A stretch of DNA of 64,000 nucleotides from Streptomyces sp. SAT1 (GTDB lineage Bacteria > Actinomycetota > Actinomycetes > Streptomycetales > Streptomycetaceae): contig NZ_CP015849.1 of the NCBI RefSeq assembly GCF_001654495.1, forward strand, positions 2,889,501 through 2,953,500, in the 5' to 3' direction. The notes under the pieces are model-generated. The model saw only the letters and a list, made by a program, of their open reading frames with translations, was not told the origin of the DNA and ran no database searches. A program made the position numbers and the translations under genes. This document shows, piece after piece, positions 16,202 to 27,050 of this stretch (positions are counted from its first letter, which is position 1; every line of letters begins with the position of its first letter).

Positions 16202-18733
16202 ATGTTCCGCACCGCCTTGCGCAACGTACTCGCGCACAAGGCCCGGCTCCTCATGACCGTGCTCGCCGTGATGCTCGGCGTCGCGTTCGTGTCGGGGACC
16301 CTGGTCTTCACCAACACCATCTCCGACGCCTACCAGAACAGCTCCGCCAAGGGCTTCGGCCATGTCGACGTGGCCGTCGAGCCGAAGCACCAGGACAGCG
16401 AGGGCGACCGGGTCGGCACGACGCCGGACCTGACGCAGGCGCTGCTCGACCGGAGCGCCCGGGTGCCGGGCGCGGACTCGGCGCTCGGCGTCGTGCACGG
16501 CTTCACCGCGATCGCCGACAAGGACGGCAAGCTGATCGGCGGCGGCTACCAGTCCCAGGGCGGCAACTACTGGGGCGCGAAGGACCCGCGCTACCCGCTG
16601 GTCTCCGGCACCGTCCCGCACGGCAAGGACCAGGTGCTGATCGACTCCGAGACCGCCCGCCGGGCCGGCTACGGGGTCGGCGACACCGTGCGCGTCTCCG
16701 TCGACGGCCCCGTCCTCACGCCCACCGTCAGCGGCATCTTCACCACCGACGACGGCAACGTCGCCGCCGGCGGCAGCCTCGCCCTGTTCGACACGGCCAC
16801 CGCGCAGCAGCTGTTCGGCAAGCCGGGCACGTACGACGAGATCGACGTGAAGGCGAAGGCCGGTGTCAGCCAGAGCACACTGAAGGCGCAGCTGGACGCG
16901 GTGCTGCCGAAGGGCAGGACCGAGACCACCACGGCCGAGAAGCTCGCCGACGACCAGGCGAAGGCGATCTCCTCGGCGATGAGCAGCATGAAGCGGGGCC
17001 TGCTGGTCTTCGCCGGGATCGCGCTCTTCGTCGGCACCTTCATCATCGCCAACACCTTCACCATGCTGGTCGCCCAGCGCACCAAGGAGCTGGCACTGCT
17101 GCGCGCGGTCGGCGCCTCGCGCCGCCAGGTCACCCGCTCGGTGCTGATCGAGGCGTTCGTGGTGGGCGCGGTGGCCGCCGTGACCGGTCTGCTGGCCGGT
17201 ATCGGCATCGGCGCGGGTCTGAAGGGCCTGATGGGCACGTTCGGTGCCACCGTGCCCGACGGGCCGCTGGTCATCACGCCCGGCACGGTCGTCGCCGCGC
17301 TCGCCGTCGGCGTCCTCGTGACCATGCTGGCCGCGTGGCTGCCCGGCCGCCGGGCCGCGAGGATCCCGCCGGTGGCGGCGATGAGCAGCCTGCACGCGCA
17401 GGCCACCACCAAGTCGCTGGTGCTGCGCAACACGATCGGCGCGCTGTTCGCCGCGGCCGGCATCACGGTGGTGATCGCGGCCACCACGATGGACGCCGAC
17501 GCCGCCCAGGCCCCCATGGGACTCGGCGCGGTGCTGCTGATCATCGGCGTGTTCGTCCTGACCCCGCTGCTGTCCCGGCCGCTGATCGCCGCCGCGGCCC
17601 CGGTGCTGCGTCTGTTCGGTGTCTCGGGCAAGCTGGCGCGGCAGAACTCGGTGCGCAACCCGCGCCGCACGGCGGCGACCGCGTCCGCGCTGATGATCGG
17701 GCTGACCCTGATCACCGGGATGACGGTGATGGCCGGCAGCCTCCAGCACGCGATCGACAAGCTGGCCGCGTCCGCGATCCGCGCCGACTACGTGGTGTCG
17801 ATGGCCAACGGCAACGGCCTCTCCCCGGACGTCGACAAGAAGCTGAGCCGCGCCGAGGGCGTCACCGCGACCAGCCCGCTGCGCAACGCGCCCTCCCGGA
17901 TCGGCGGGCAGACCGAGTACCTGACCGGCGTCAACGGCTCCGTCATCGGCAAGCTGACCGACCTGGACGTCAAGGAGGGCGCGTTCACCGTCGGCGGCGA
18001 CCGGGTCGTGGTGGACGACAGCACCGCCAAGGACCACCACTGGGGCGCGGGCTCCGCCTTCACCGTCTCCTACGAGGACGGCAGGAAGCAGCAGCTCACC
18101 GTCGCCGGGGTCTACGAGGGCAATGCCATGATCCGCGGGATCATGCTCGACAACGCCACCCTCGCCCCGCACCTGCGGGCCGACGCCACCGACATGCAGA
18201 TCATGGTCAAGACCGCCGACGGCACCTCCGCCGCCGCCAAGGACAAGCTGGTCAAGGCGCTCGGCTCCAACCCGGCCATCAAGATCCAGGACAAGAAGGA
18301 CATCTCCAGCGAGATCGCCCAGGCGTTCACGCTCATGCTGAACATGCTCTACGGCCTGCTCGCCATGGCGGTGATCGTGGCGGTCCTCGGGGTGATCAAC
18401 ACCCTGGCGATGTCGGTCTTCGAGCGCTCGCAGGAGATCGGGATGCTCCGCGCGATCGGCCTGGACCGCAAGGGCGTCAAGCGGATGGTCCGCCTGGAGT
18501 CCCTGGTGATCGCCCTGTTCGGCGGTGTCCTCGGCATCGGTCTCGGCGTGTTCTTCGGCTGGGCGGCCGGTCAGCTGGTCGGCTCCACGATGGCGACGTA
18601 CGAGCTGATCCTGCCGTGGGGCCGGATGGCGGTCTTCCTGCTGCTGGCGGCGCTGGTCGGTGTGCTGGCCGCCCTGTGGCCCGCCCGCCGCGCGGCCCGG
18701 CTCAACATGCTCGAGGCCATCAAGGCGCAGTGA
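16202..18733 (+). CDS. ABC transporter permease, FtsX/MacB type with two FtsX domains
   Basis: The 843-residue protein begins with a membrane segment (ARLLMTVLAVMLGVAFVSGTLVF) and a periplasmic-type MacB_PCD domain (about 45-250). A first FtsX domain has three membrane segments near 265-400 (LVFAGIALFVGTFIIANTFTMLVAQRTKELALLRAVGASRRQV). A middle pair of segments and a second extracytoplasmic domain follow. A second FtsX domain is at the C terminus (MLYGLLAMAVIVAVLGVINTLAMSV, then QEIGMLRAIGLDRKGVKRMV). It works with the ATPase encoded just upstream. The substrate is unknown; such systems export or extract lipids, lipoproteins or peptides. Confidence 0.92.
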   Translation: MFRTALRNVLAHKARLLMTVLAVMLGVAFVSGTLVFTNTISDAYQNSSAKGFGHVDVAVEPKHQDSEGDRVGTTPDLTQALLDRSARVPGADSALGVVHGFTAIADKDGKLIGGGYQSQGGNYWGAKDPRYPLVSGTVPHGKDQVLIDSETARRAGYGVGDTVRVSVDGPVLTPTVSGIFTTDDGNVAAGGSLALFDTATAQQLFGKPGTYDEIDVKAKAGVSQSTLKAQLDAVLPKGRTETTTAEKLADDQAKAISSAMSSMKRGLLVFAGIALFVGTFIIANTFTMLVAQRTKELALLRAVGASRRQVTRSVLIEAFVVGAVAAVTGLLAGIGIGAGLKGLMGTFGATVPDGPLVITPGTVVAALAVGVLVTMLAAWLPGRRAARIPPVAAMSSLHAQATTKSLVLRNTIGALFAAAGITVVIAATTMDADAAQAPMGLGAVLLIIGVFVLTPLLSRPLIAAAAPVLRLFGVSGKLARQNSVRNPRRTAATASALMIGLTLITGMTVMAGSLQHAIDKLAASAIRADYVVSMANGNGLSPDVDKKLSRAEGVTATSPLRNAPSRIGGQTEYLTGVNGSVIGKLTDLDVKEGAFTVGGDRVVVDDSTAKDHHWGAGSAFTVSYEDGRKQQLTVAGVYEGNAMIRGIMLDNATLAPHLRADATDMQIMVKTADGTSAAAKDKLVKALGSNPAIKIQDKKDISSEIAQAFTLMLNMLYGLLAMAVIVAVLGVINTLAMSVFERSQEIGMLRAIGLDRKGVKRMVRLESLVIALFGGVLGIGLGVFFGWAAGQLVGSTMATYELILPWGRMAVFLLLAALVGVLAALWPARRAARLNMLEAIKAQ

Positions 18734-18751
18734 TCCGCCCCGCGGACGACC

Positions 18752-18792
18752 GCGGGAGGGGCCCGTTCCGGCACGGAACGGGCCCCTCCCGC
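18752..18792. terminator. Strong bidirectional terminator
   Basis: A 19-bp perfect stem with a 3-base loop (18752-18770 and 18774-18792) lies between the convergent ends of the permease gene and the CFA synthase gene. Confidence 0.9.
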
Positions 18793-18811
18793 GTCCTGGC
18801 CCAGCGGAGCC

Positions 18812-20113
18812 CTAGGCGGCGCCCCAGGTGCGGGCGCGCAGCGGTATCCCCGACGCACCGGAGTCGGGGGTCCTCACCGCGAGCACCTGGTTGACGCCGA
18901 TGCGGTTGCGTTCGAAGGCGAGCGCGGAGGCCGCCATGTACAGCTGCCAGACGCGGGCGCGGCCGGGGCTGGTGAGCCGTACGGCACGGTCCCAGTGCTG
19001 CTCCAGGTTGGCGACCCAGCGGCGCAGGGTGAGCGCGTAGTGCTCGCGGATCGACTCCACGTCGCGCACCTCGAACCCGGCGCGCTCCAGCTGCGTGACG
19101 GTGGTGCCGATGGGCGCGAGTTCGCCGTCCGGGAAGACGTAGGCGTCGATGAACTCGTCCACCCGGTACGCCGACTCGTCGCGCTGCGGGCGGCGGCCGA
19201 TCTGGTGGTTGAGCAGCCGCCCGCCGGGCCTGAGGAGGGCGTGAAGGACGCCGGCGTACTCCAGATAGCGTTCGGCGCCGACGTGTTCGGCCATGCCGAT
19301 GGAGGAGATGGCGTCGTACGGTCCGTCGCTCACGTCCCGGTAGTCCTGGACGCGGATCTCCACCCGGTCGGTCAGCCCCTCGTCGGCGACGCGCTTCCTG
19401 GCGTAGGCCGCCTGCTCCTGGGAGAGGGTGACGCCGACGACGCTCACGCCGTGCTCGCGGGCCGCGTGGACGGCCATGGAGCCCCAGCCGCAGCCGACGT
19501 CGAGCAGGCGCTGACCGGGCTTCAGGTCCAGCTTGCGGGAGATGAGTTCGAGCTTGTCGTGCTGCGCCTGTTCGAGGGTGGCCCCGGGCTCGGGGGCCGG
19601 CCAGTAGGCGCAGGAGTACACCATGGACGGGCCGAGGACGAGCTCGTAGAAGTCGTTGCCGACGTCGTAGTGGTGGCTGATGGCGCGCTTGTCGGTGCGT
19701 TTGGTGTGCAGGTGGCCGGGGCGGCGGACCTCCTCGGCGGGCGGGGCGGGCGGCAGCGGCGGGCCCGCCATCCTCACCAGGCCCGCGACCGCGGAGCGCA
19801 CCGACGGGTCGCGCAGGGCGGCGGCGAGGCCGCGGCTGTCCTCGCCGCGGTCCCAGATCAGCCCGGAGAGCAGGCCGAGGGCGGTGTAGAGGTCACCGTC
19901 CACGGTGAGGTCACCGGCGACCCAGGCGCGGGCCAGGCCCAGTTCGCCGGGTTTGAACAGCAGGCGGCGCAGGGCGCGGCGGTTGCGGACGACGAGCACG
20001 GGGGCGCCGGGCGGGCCCGCCTCCGTACCGTCCCAGGCGCGGATGCGCACCGGGAGCGGTGCTCCCAGCAACTGTTCGAGGAGTCTGGTGAGCCGCAGCG
20101 CGGCGTCGGGCAT
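18812..20113 (-). CDS. Cyclopropane-fatty-acyl-phospholipid synthase family methyltransferase
   Basis: The 433-residue protein belongs to the CFA synthase family, which uses S-adenosylmethionine to add a methylene across double bonds of membrane phospholipid acyl chains. The N-terminal 130 residues are the variable lipid-binding region. SHHYDVGNDFYELVLGPSMVYSCAYW opens the catalytic part. The SAM-binding motif is LLDVGCGWGSMAVHAA, followed by GVTLSQEQ, and ISSIGMAEHVG holds a conserved active-site Glu/His pair. The C-terminal part (HYALTLRRWVANLEQHW, then AFERNRIGVNQVLAVR) matches the family end. The start at 20113 gives a GGAGGT ribosome site seven bases away. Confidence 0.9.
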   Translation of the reverse strand: MPDAALRLTRLLEQLLGAPLPVRIRAWDGTEAGPPGAPVLVVRNRRALRRLLFKPGELGLARAWVAGDLTVDGDLYTALGLLSGLIWDRGEDSRGLAAALRDPSVRSAVAGLVRMAGPPLPPAPPAEEVRRPGHLHTKRTDKRAISHHYDVGNDFYELVLGPSMVYSCAYWPAPEPGATLEQAQHDKLELISRKLDLKPGQRLLDVGCGWGSMAVHAAREHGVSVVGVTLSQEQAAYARKRVADEGLTDRVEIRVQDYRDVSDGPYDAISSIGMAEHVGAERYLEYAGVLHALLRPGGRLLNHQIGRRPQRDESAYRVDEFIDAYVFPDGELAPIGTTVTQLERAGFEVRDVESIREHYALTLRRWVANLEQHWDRAVRLTSPGRARVWQLYMAASALAFERNRIGVNQVLAVRTPDSGASGIPLRARTWGAA

Positions 20114-20272
20114 GGTGCACACCTCCGTGACGGCGAACGCCGGATGTCATCCACCACGTAAACACCGCGCGGGCCCTGGCGCAGTCCCGCACGCGGGTCA
20201 TGAACGGGCAAAGTAGTTGCAGCAACCACGTATTTGGGGCGGCGCCGGGCGGCCCGGAGGCCGGACACGCCG

Positions 20273-20310
20273 AAGGGGCCGCCCGCACCACGGATGGCGG
20301 GCGGCCCCTT
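20273..20310. terminator. Hairpin after ndh
   Basis: AAGGGGCCGCCCGC (20273-20286) and GCGGGCGGCCCCTT (20297-20310) form a 14-bp stem with a 10-base loop, about 25 bases after the ndh stop codon. Confidence 0.75.
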
Positions 20311-20335
20311 CAGAAGAGGGTGCTCGGGCCGGGCG

Positions 20336-21715
20336 TCAGGACGCCTTGGCCTTCTCCTCGGTCTTCTGCGCGGGGACCGGGGCGGGCTTGGCGGCCTCGT
20401 AGAACTCCTCGCGGGGGTTCTCCATGGCGCCCAGCGAGACGACCTCGCGCTTGAGGAACATGCCGAGGGTCCAGTCCGCGAAGATGCGGATCTTCCGGTT
20501 CCAGGTCGGCATGGCCAGACCGTGGTAGCCGCGGTGCATGTACCAGGCGAGACGGCCCTTGAGCTTGATCTTCATCTTGCCCATGACGATCATCGCGACG
20601 CCCTTGTGCAGGCCGAGGCCCGCGACCGCGCCCTTGTTGGCGTGGCTGTAGTCCTTCTGCGGGAAGCCCCGCATACCGGAGACCACGTTGTCGCCGAGGA
20701 CCTTGGCCTGGCGCAGCGCGTGCTGGGCGTTCGGCGGGCACCAGGCGTTCTCGTTGCCCGCCTTGCGGCCGACCAGGTCCGGCACCTGGGCGTTGTCGCC
20801 CGCGGCCCAGATGTAGTCGGTGCCCTGCACCTGGAGCGTCGGCGCGCAGTCGACGTGACCGCGCGGGCCGAGGGGCAGACCGAAGCGGGACAGCACCGGG
20901 TTGGGCTTGACGCCGGCCGTCCAGACGATGGTGTTGGAGTCGACCTCCAGCCCGTTCTTCAGCACCACGTGGCCGTCGACGCAGGAGTCCATGGAGGTGG
21001 AGAGGTAGATCTCCACACCGCGGCTCTCCAGGTGCTCCTTGCCGTACTGGCCGAGCTTGGGGCCGACCTCGGGGAGGATCTTGTCGGCGGCGTCGACCAG
21101 GATGAAGCGCATGTCCTCGCGGGACACGTTGGTGTAGTACTTGGCCGCGTCCCGGGCCATGTCCTCGACCTCGCCGATGGTCTCCGCGCCGGCGAAGCCG
21201 CCGCCGACGAAGACGAAGGTGAGCGCCTTGCGGCGGATCTCCTCGTCGGTGGTCGAGTCGGCCTTGTCGAGCTGCTCGAGGACGTGGTTGCGCAGGCCGA
21301 TGGACTCCTCGATGCCCTTCATGCCGATGCCCTGCTCGGCGAGGCCGGGGATCGGGAAGGTGCGGGAGACCGCGCCCATGGCGATGACCAGGTAGTCGAA
21401 CGGCAGCTCGTACGCCTCGCCCACCAGCGGGGCGATCGTGGCGACCTTGCGGTCCTGGTCGATGGTCGTGACCCGGCCGGTGAGGACCTCCGCCTTGGGA
21501 AGCACGCGCCGCAAGGGGACGACGACGTGCCGCGGGGAGATGCTGCCGGCGGCGGCTTCGGGGAGGAAGGGCTGGTAGGTCATGTACGACCGGGGGTCGA
21601 CGACCGTGACGGTCGCCTCTCCGTAGCGCATCTTCTTGAGAATGCGCCGAGCTGCGTACAGGCCTACGTACCCACCGCCTACTACGAGGATCCTGGGACG
21701 CTCCGTGGTGCTCAT
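20336..21715 (-). CDS. ndh: Type II NADH dehydrogenase
   Basis: The 459-residue flavoprotein oxidises NADH and reduces menaquinone without pumping protons. It has a first nucleotide-binding motif at the N terminus (RILVVGGGYVGLYAARRIL) and a second near residue 170 (LTFVFVGGGFAGAETIGEVEDMA). It also has the substrate-linked segments DYLVIAMGAVSRTF and DYIWAAGDNAQVPD. The C-terminal part, with RLAWYMHRGYHG and FADWTLGMFLKR, is the amphipathic membrane-association region of bacterial NDH-2. The ATG at 21715 gives the standard MSTTERPRILVV start. The gap upstream is 515 bases and carries a Rex-like operator, which fits redox control. Confidence 0.94.
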   Translation of the reverse strand: MSTTERPRILVVGGGYVGLYAARRILKKMRYGEATVTVVDPRSYMTYQPFLPEAAAGSISPRHVVVPLRRVLPKAEVLTGRVTTIDQDRKVATIAPLVGEAYELPFDYLVIAMGAVSRTFPIPGLAEQGIGMKGIEESIGLRNHVLEQLDKADSTTDEEIRRKALTFVFVGGGFAGAETIGEVEDMARDAAKYYTNVSREDMRFILVDAADKILPEVGPKLGQYGKEHLESRGVEIYLSTSMDSCVDGHVVLKNGLEVDSNTIVWTAGVKPNPVLSRFGLPLGPRGHVDCAPTLQVQGTDYIWAAGDNAQVPDLVGRKAGNENAWCPPNAQHALRQAKVLGDNVVSGMRGFPQKDYSHANKGAVAGLGLHKGVAMIVMGKMKIKLKGRLAWYMHRGYHGLAMPTWNRKIRIFADWTLGMFLKREVVSLGAMENPREEFYEAAKPAPVPAQKTEEKAKAS

Positions 21716-21830
21716 GGCATCGAGTATCCACCCGTTCCCGGGGGGTGCCTCGTGCGCCCCTTCACAAGCTTCGGGAGGGCCTGTGTTAAACTCCGCGCCC
21801 CTCGTGACGCAGATCATGATCGCGGAAGCG

Positions 21831-21859
21831 AACCGATGGGCGACTTGGGACGTTGTCAA
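21831..21859 (-). promoter_or_regulatory. Candidate ndh promoter
   Basis: On the minus strand TTGACA (21854-21859) is followed after 17 bases by TCGGTT (21831-21836), about 115 bases before the ndh start. The -35 is a perfect consensus match. The -10 is weaker. Confidence 0.45.
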
Positions 21860-22023
21860 GGGCGCGTGAGCTGCCGCTCCGATCTCCGGGCGGCTCCGGA
21901 GGGCCGCCGCAGGACCCGCTCGCGGGGCCCCGTCCGGACACTCCCCCGAACATCATTCACGCTCCGCAGACCCCCTCTGCGGGCCCGCCGGAGGGCCCGG
22001 ATCGCCCTGCCGGACCGAATTCC

Positions 22024-22040
22024 TTGTGAAGAACTTCACG
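22024..22040. promoter_or_regulatory. Rex-like redox operator
   Basis: TTGTGAAGAACTTCACG matches the Streptomyces Rex operator consensus TGTGAAnnnnTTCACA at 11 of 12 fixed positions. Rex represses respiratory genes such as cydABCD when NADH/NAD+ is low. The site is about 310 bases upstream of ndh and is the only full match noticed in the window. Confidence 0.6.
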
Positions 22041-22182
22041 AAGTTTTCCGACGGCGCGTCATCCGCCCGCCCGCGCCCCCCGTCCCGGCCCGCTCATGCG
22101 TTGTCGCGCCTGCTCAGCAGAGGTTACCAGCGGGTAGGAAAGGGGGTGTGCCGGGCCGCCCCGGGCCGTGCGTGCGGCGCCC

Positions 22183-22222
22183 CGGCGGTCCGGCGGTCCG
22201 GCGGTCCGGCGGTCCGGCGGTC
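22183..22222. repeat. Five tandem copies of CGGCGGTC
   Basis: Five perfect copies of the 8-bp unit CGGCGGTC lie directly 3' of the ppx stop codon. The pattern points to replication slippage. It is too short and has no unique spacers, so it is not a CRISPR. Confidence 0.9.
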
Positions 22223-22230
22223 CGGCCGGG

Positions 22231-23172
22231 CTACGCCACGGACCAGGCGATCCCGTCGAGGATGTCGTGCTCGCTCACCACGACCTCCGTGGCGCCGACG
22301 CGCTCCATCACGGCCAGCAGGACCAGGGCGCCCGCGCCGATCACGTCGACGCGGCCCGGGTGCAGCGAGGGGATGGCGGCGCGCTCGGCGTGGGTGGCGC
22401 GGAGCAGCGCACTTGTGATCTCGCGGACCCGCTCCAGGGAGACGCGGGAGTGGTGGATGCGGGCCGAGTCGTAGGCGGGCAGTTCCTGCGCGACGGCCGA
22501 CACCGTGGTCACCGAGCCGGCCAGGCCCACCAGGGTGCGCGCCTCGCGCAGCGGCACCGACCGCTCGGCCAGGTCCAGGGCCGCCTCGATGTCGGCCCGT
22601 ATGGCGGCGATCTGCTCCTCGGTGGGCGGGTCGCTCACCGCCCCGTCGCGGACCAGGTGACGCTCGGTCATCCGCACACAGCCCACGTCCACCGAGCGGG
22701 CGGCGCGCACCCGGTCGTCGCCCACGACGAACTCCGTCGAGCCGCCGCCGATGTCCACGACCAGGAACGGGGTGGCCAGATCGGTACGCCCCGTCAGTTC
22801 CTTCGTCGCACCCGTGAACGAGAACTCCGCCTCCTGGTCGCCGGAGATCACCTCGGGCTCCACGCCCAGGATGTCCACCACGCCGCGCACGAACTCGTCC
22901 CGGTTCTCCGCGTCCCGGGAGGCGGAGGTGGCCACGAACCGCAGCCGCTCGGCTCCGTACTCCTTGATGACCTGCGCGTACTCCCGGCAGGCCGCGAAGG
23001 TGCGCGCCAGCGCCTCGGGGGCGAGCCGGCCGGTGCGGTCGACACCCTGGCCGAGCCGCACGATCGTCATGCGCCGGTCCAGGTCGATCAGTTCGCCGGT
23101 TTCCGGATTCGCGTCCGCGACGAGCAGACGGATGGAGTTCGTGCCGCAGTCGACGGCGGCCACCCTGGTCAT
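22231..23172 (-). CDS. ppx: Ppx/GppA family phosphatase (exopolyphosphatase)
   Basis: The 313-residue protein is the short actinobacterial form. It has an ASKHA ATPase fold with the phosphate-1 motif AAVDCGTNSIRLLVADA at the N terminus and the phosphate-2 motif FLVVDIGGGSTEFVVGD near residue 140. The conserved TSASRDAENRDEF and VISGDQEAEFSF segments lie between them. It hydrolyses polyphosphate and possibly pppGpp. The start ATG overlaps the stop of the DUF501 gene (ATGA), so the two are translationally coupled in an eno-ftsB-DUF501-ppx operon. Confidence 0.92.
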   Translation of the reverse strand: MTRVAAVDCGTNSIRLLVADANPETGELIDLDRRMTIVRLGQGVDRTGRLAPEALARTFAACREYAQVIKEYGAERLRFVATSASRDAENRDEFVRGVVDILGVEPEVISGDQEAEFSFTGATKELTGRTDLATPFLVVDIGGGSTEFVVGDDRVRAARSVDVGCVRMTERHLVRDGAVSDPPTEEQIAAIRADIEAALDLAERSVPLREARTLVGLAGSVTTVSAVAQELPAYDSARIHHSRVSLERVREITSALLRATHAERAAIPSLHPGRVDVIGAGALVLLAVMERVGATEVVVSEHDILDGIAWSVA

Positions 23173-23744
23173 GCGTCCCCCTCCGTGCGGTCCGTGAGGT
23201 CCGTGTGATCCGTGTGATCCGTGTGATCCTCGGGCACGGTCACGCACGGGCCCTTGCGCCACCACTCGGGCAGCATCGCGATGGCCTCGTCGCCCAGCGG
23301 GTTCACGCCGGGCCCGGCGGCCAGCGAGTGGGCGACCAGGACGTGCAGGCACTTGACCCGGTCGGGCATGCCGCCCGCGCTCGGAAAGCCCGTCAGCTCC
23401 TCGATCTCGTCCCGGCGCCGGATGTAGTCCTCGTGCGCCGCCCGGTAGGCCGCCGCCAGCTCCGGGTCGCTCGCCAGCCGCTCGGTCATCTCCTTCATGA
23501 CGCCGTCGGCCTCCAGCGTGCCGATCGCCGAGGCGGCGCGCGGGCACGTCAGGTAGTACAGCGTCGGGAAGGGCGTGCCGTCGGGCAGCCGGGGGGCCGT
23601 CTCCACGACGTCCGGCTGACCGCACGGGCAGCGGTGCGCGATGGCGCGCAGTCCGCGCGGCGGCCGGCCGAGCTGCTGCCGGAAGGCCGCGACGTCCGCG
23701 TCGGTGGGTTCGGTGCGCTCGGTGGGCGGCGGGGGCGTTTCCAT
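23169..23744 (-). CDS. DUF501 domain protein
   Basis: The 191-residue protein has the DUF501 core: FRQQLGRPPRGLRAIAHRCPCGQPDVVETAPRL-type start (residues 20-55), then GTPFPTLYYLTCPRAASAIGTLEADGVM, then EEIEELTGFPSAGGMPDRVKCLHVLVAHSLAAGPGVNPLGDEA. The three conserved cysteines suggest a metal or fold role. Its function is unknown. The family is almost always between ftsB and ppx in actinobacteria. The C terminus carries an HTD/LTD/RTE repeat encoded by a 9-bp tandem repeat. I chose the ATG at 23744. A GTG at 23774 would overlap the ftsB stop and lacks a ribosome site. Confidence 0.9.
   Translation of the reverse strand: METPPPPTERTEPTDADVAAFRQQLGRPPRGLRAIAHRCPCGQPDVVETAPRLPDGTPFPTLYYLTCPRAASAIGTLEADGVMKEMTERLASDPELAAAYRAAHEDYIRRRDEIEELTGFPSAGGMPDRVKCLHVLVAHSLAAGPGVNPLGDEAIAMLPEWWRKGPCVTVPEDHTDHTDHTDLTDRTEGDA
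23183..23227. repeat. Five 9-bp units encoding HTD repeats in the DUF501 protein
   Basis: Three perfect copies of CCGTGTGAT (23201-23227) are preceded by two diverged copies (CCGTGCGGT, CCGTGAGGT). On the coding strand each unit adds three residues, giving the HTD-HTD-HTD-LTD-RTE tail near the protein end. Confidence 0.9.
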
Positions 23745-23770
23745 GCCTGTGGGGAAGTCTCTCTGTCGGT

Positions 23771-24247
23771 TCACTGGCGGGCGGCGTCGGACTTGTCGAC
23801 CCCGTACCAGACGTTGGTGTACCAGGGGCGGCGGGCCGGCCCCTGCTCGGCGCGGGACTGCTTGGCCGGGCCCGGGTCGACCACGGTGAAACCGGTCTCG
23901 CCGGGCAGTACGTAGTGCAGCCGCTGCCGGATCTGCTGCTGGGCGTAGGCGTCGTCCTGCCAGCGCGCCTTCTGGTCGCGCAACTGCTCGACCCGCTCGC
24001 GGGCCTGCTGCTTCTGCCGCCTCAGATCGGCGATGTCGGCGCGCTGGGCGACGTACTGGCGCATCGGGTACGCCAGGGCGACCACCAGCGAGCAGACGAC
24101 GAGCGCGAGCAGCGCGGCGCGCCCGGTGAGCCGGGAGCGGCGGGCCTGCCGCCGGGTCTGGGAGCGGTAGACCCGGGCCGCGGTCTGCTCACCGAGCAGC
24201 CTGAGCCTGGTCGCGGTGGAGAACCGGTCCCGGTCCTTCACGGCCAT
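23771..24247 (-). CDS. ftsB: FtsB/DivIC family septum formation initiator
   Basis: The 158-residue bitopic protein has a basic cytoplasmic N terminus (about 1-50, with RSQTRRQARRSRLTG) and one membrane segment (AALLALVVCSLVVALAYPM). An extracellular coiled coil follows (VAQRADIADLRRQKQQARERVEQLRDQKARWQDD), then the short conserved part QQIRQRLHYVLPGETGFTVVD, which is the DivIC/FtsB signature. It links FtsL and FtsQ/DivIB in the divisome. The ATG at 24247 follows GGGAGG. It lies 147 bases downstream of eno. Confidence 0.92.
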   Translation of the reverse strand: MAVKDRDRFSTATRLRLLGEQTAARVYRSQTRRQARRSRLTGRAALLALVVCSLVVALAYPMRQYVAQRADIADLRRQKQQARERVEQLRDQKARWQDDAYAQQQIRQRLHYVLPGETGFTVVDPGPAKQSRAEQGPARRPWYTNVWYGVDKSDAARQ

Positions 24248-24394
24248 CGTCGCGCCTCCCGTTCCTGCCCCGCGCATGCCGTCCATGCCCGCTCACACGT
24301 GCGTACGTCCCCGGACACGGTACGGGACCGGGTGCGGGGACGTACGGACGACTGGCTCGGCCTCACCTTTTTACGGGCTCGGCCCGCGCGCGGC

Positions 24395-25804
<1,410 letters not shown>

Positions 25805-25939
25805 TCAGCACGGAACAAAGAAGACGGGAACGGGGGTCCGAACGGAAGGTGAAATGCCCCCGCCCCGGCGCGTACGGGGGAGAACGCACCGGGGCAGGGA
25901 GCCCGTGGGGACGGGGGGTGGGGCGGTGGCCGCCGCGCC

Positions 25940-26710
<771 letters not shown>

Positions 26711-26716
26711 TCACCG

Positions 26717-26905
26717 ACGCCTGCGAGGTGAGCTGTCGGGTTCGGGCCGGTTGAGTTGCCCGGCCGTGCCTTCCGAGAGGCACGGCTTCACCCCCAGCCG
26801 CTCCGGTCAACTGCCCGGTGCGGCACTTACCTTGGGTCCCCCGCTCCTGCCTGCGGCGCTTGACGCGACGACTGTTCCCGTACGGCCGCTGGCAGGATTC
26901 GGCGT
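26717..26905 (-). ncRNA. ydaO/yuaA-type c-di-AMP riboswitch in the rpfA leader
   Basis: The minus-strand leader has the conserved blocks of the ydaO family in order. First is ACGCC-GAATCC at the 5' side of P1, then GGAGCGGGGGACCCA, GGGGTGAAGCC, a variable stem-loop (CCGTGCCTCTCGGAAGGCACGG) and CCCGACAGCTCACCTCGCAGGCGT, which closes P1 by pairing GGCGT with ACGCC. The family binds cyclic di-AMP. I recall published work showing that this riboswitch lowers rpfA expression in S. coelicolor when ligand is bound. It ends 18 bases before the rpfA start, so control of translation initiation or of a nearby terminator is possible. Confidence 0.9.
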
Positions 26906-26941
26906 TGCGGCAGCCGGGGCTCGCGGTGGCGAGCGGTCATG

Positions 26942-26971
26942 ACCGTAGACAGGTGATCCGCCGGATTTCAA
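26942..26971 (-). promoter_or_regulatory. Candidate rpfA promoter
   Basis: On the minus strand TTGAAA (26966-26971) and TACGGT (26942-26947) are separated by 18 bases. A start about seven bases further on would place the riboswitch P1 stem within 30 bases of the 5' end, which is the expected geometry. Confidence 0.5.
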
Positions 26972-27050
26972 AGACGATCAGGGCTTCTGAGACTCATCCC
27001 ACACTTTCACCGAATAGGACATACAAGGCGAAGCGTGACGTGAACTCCCG

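Larger units (their letters stand above)
21716..22230. other. Long upstream region of ndh
   Basis: This 515-base gap lies between ndh and ppx and contains no convincing gene. It holds a TTGACA/TCGGTT promoter pair for ndh (21831-21859), a Rex-like site (22024-22040), a TTCACAAG half-site at 21761-21768 and a 5-copy 8-bp tandem repeat (22183-22222). Confidence 0.6.

Noticed and set aside
22183..22222. CRISPR-like tandem array
   Set aside because: Units are 8 bp with no spacers; it is a simple tandem repeat.
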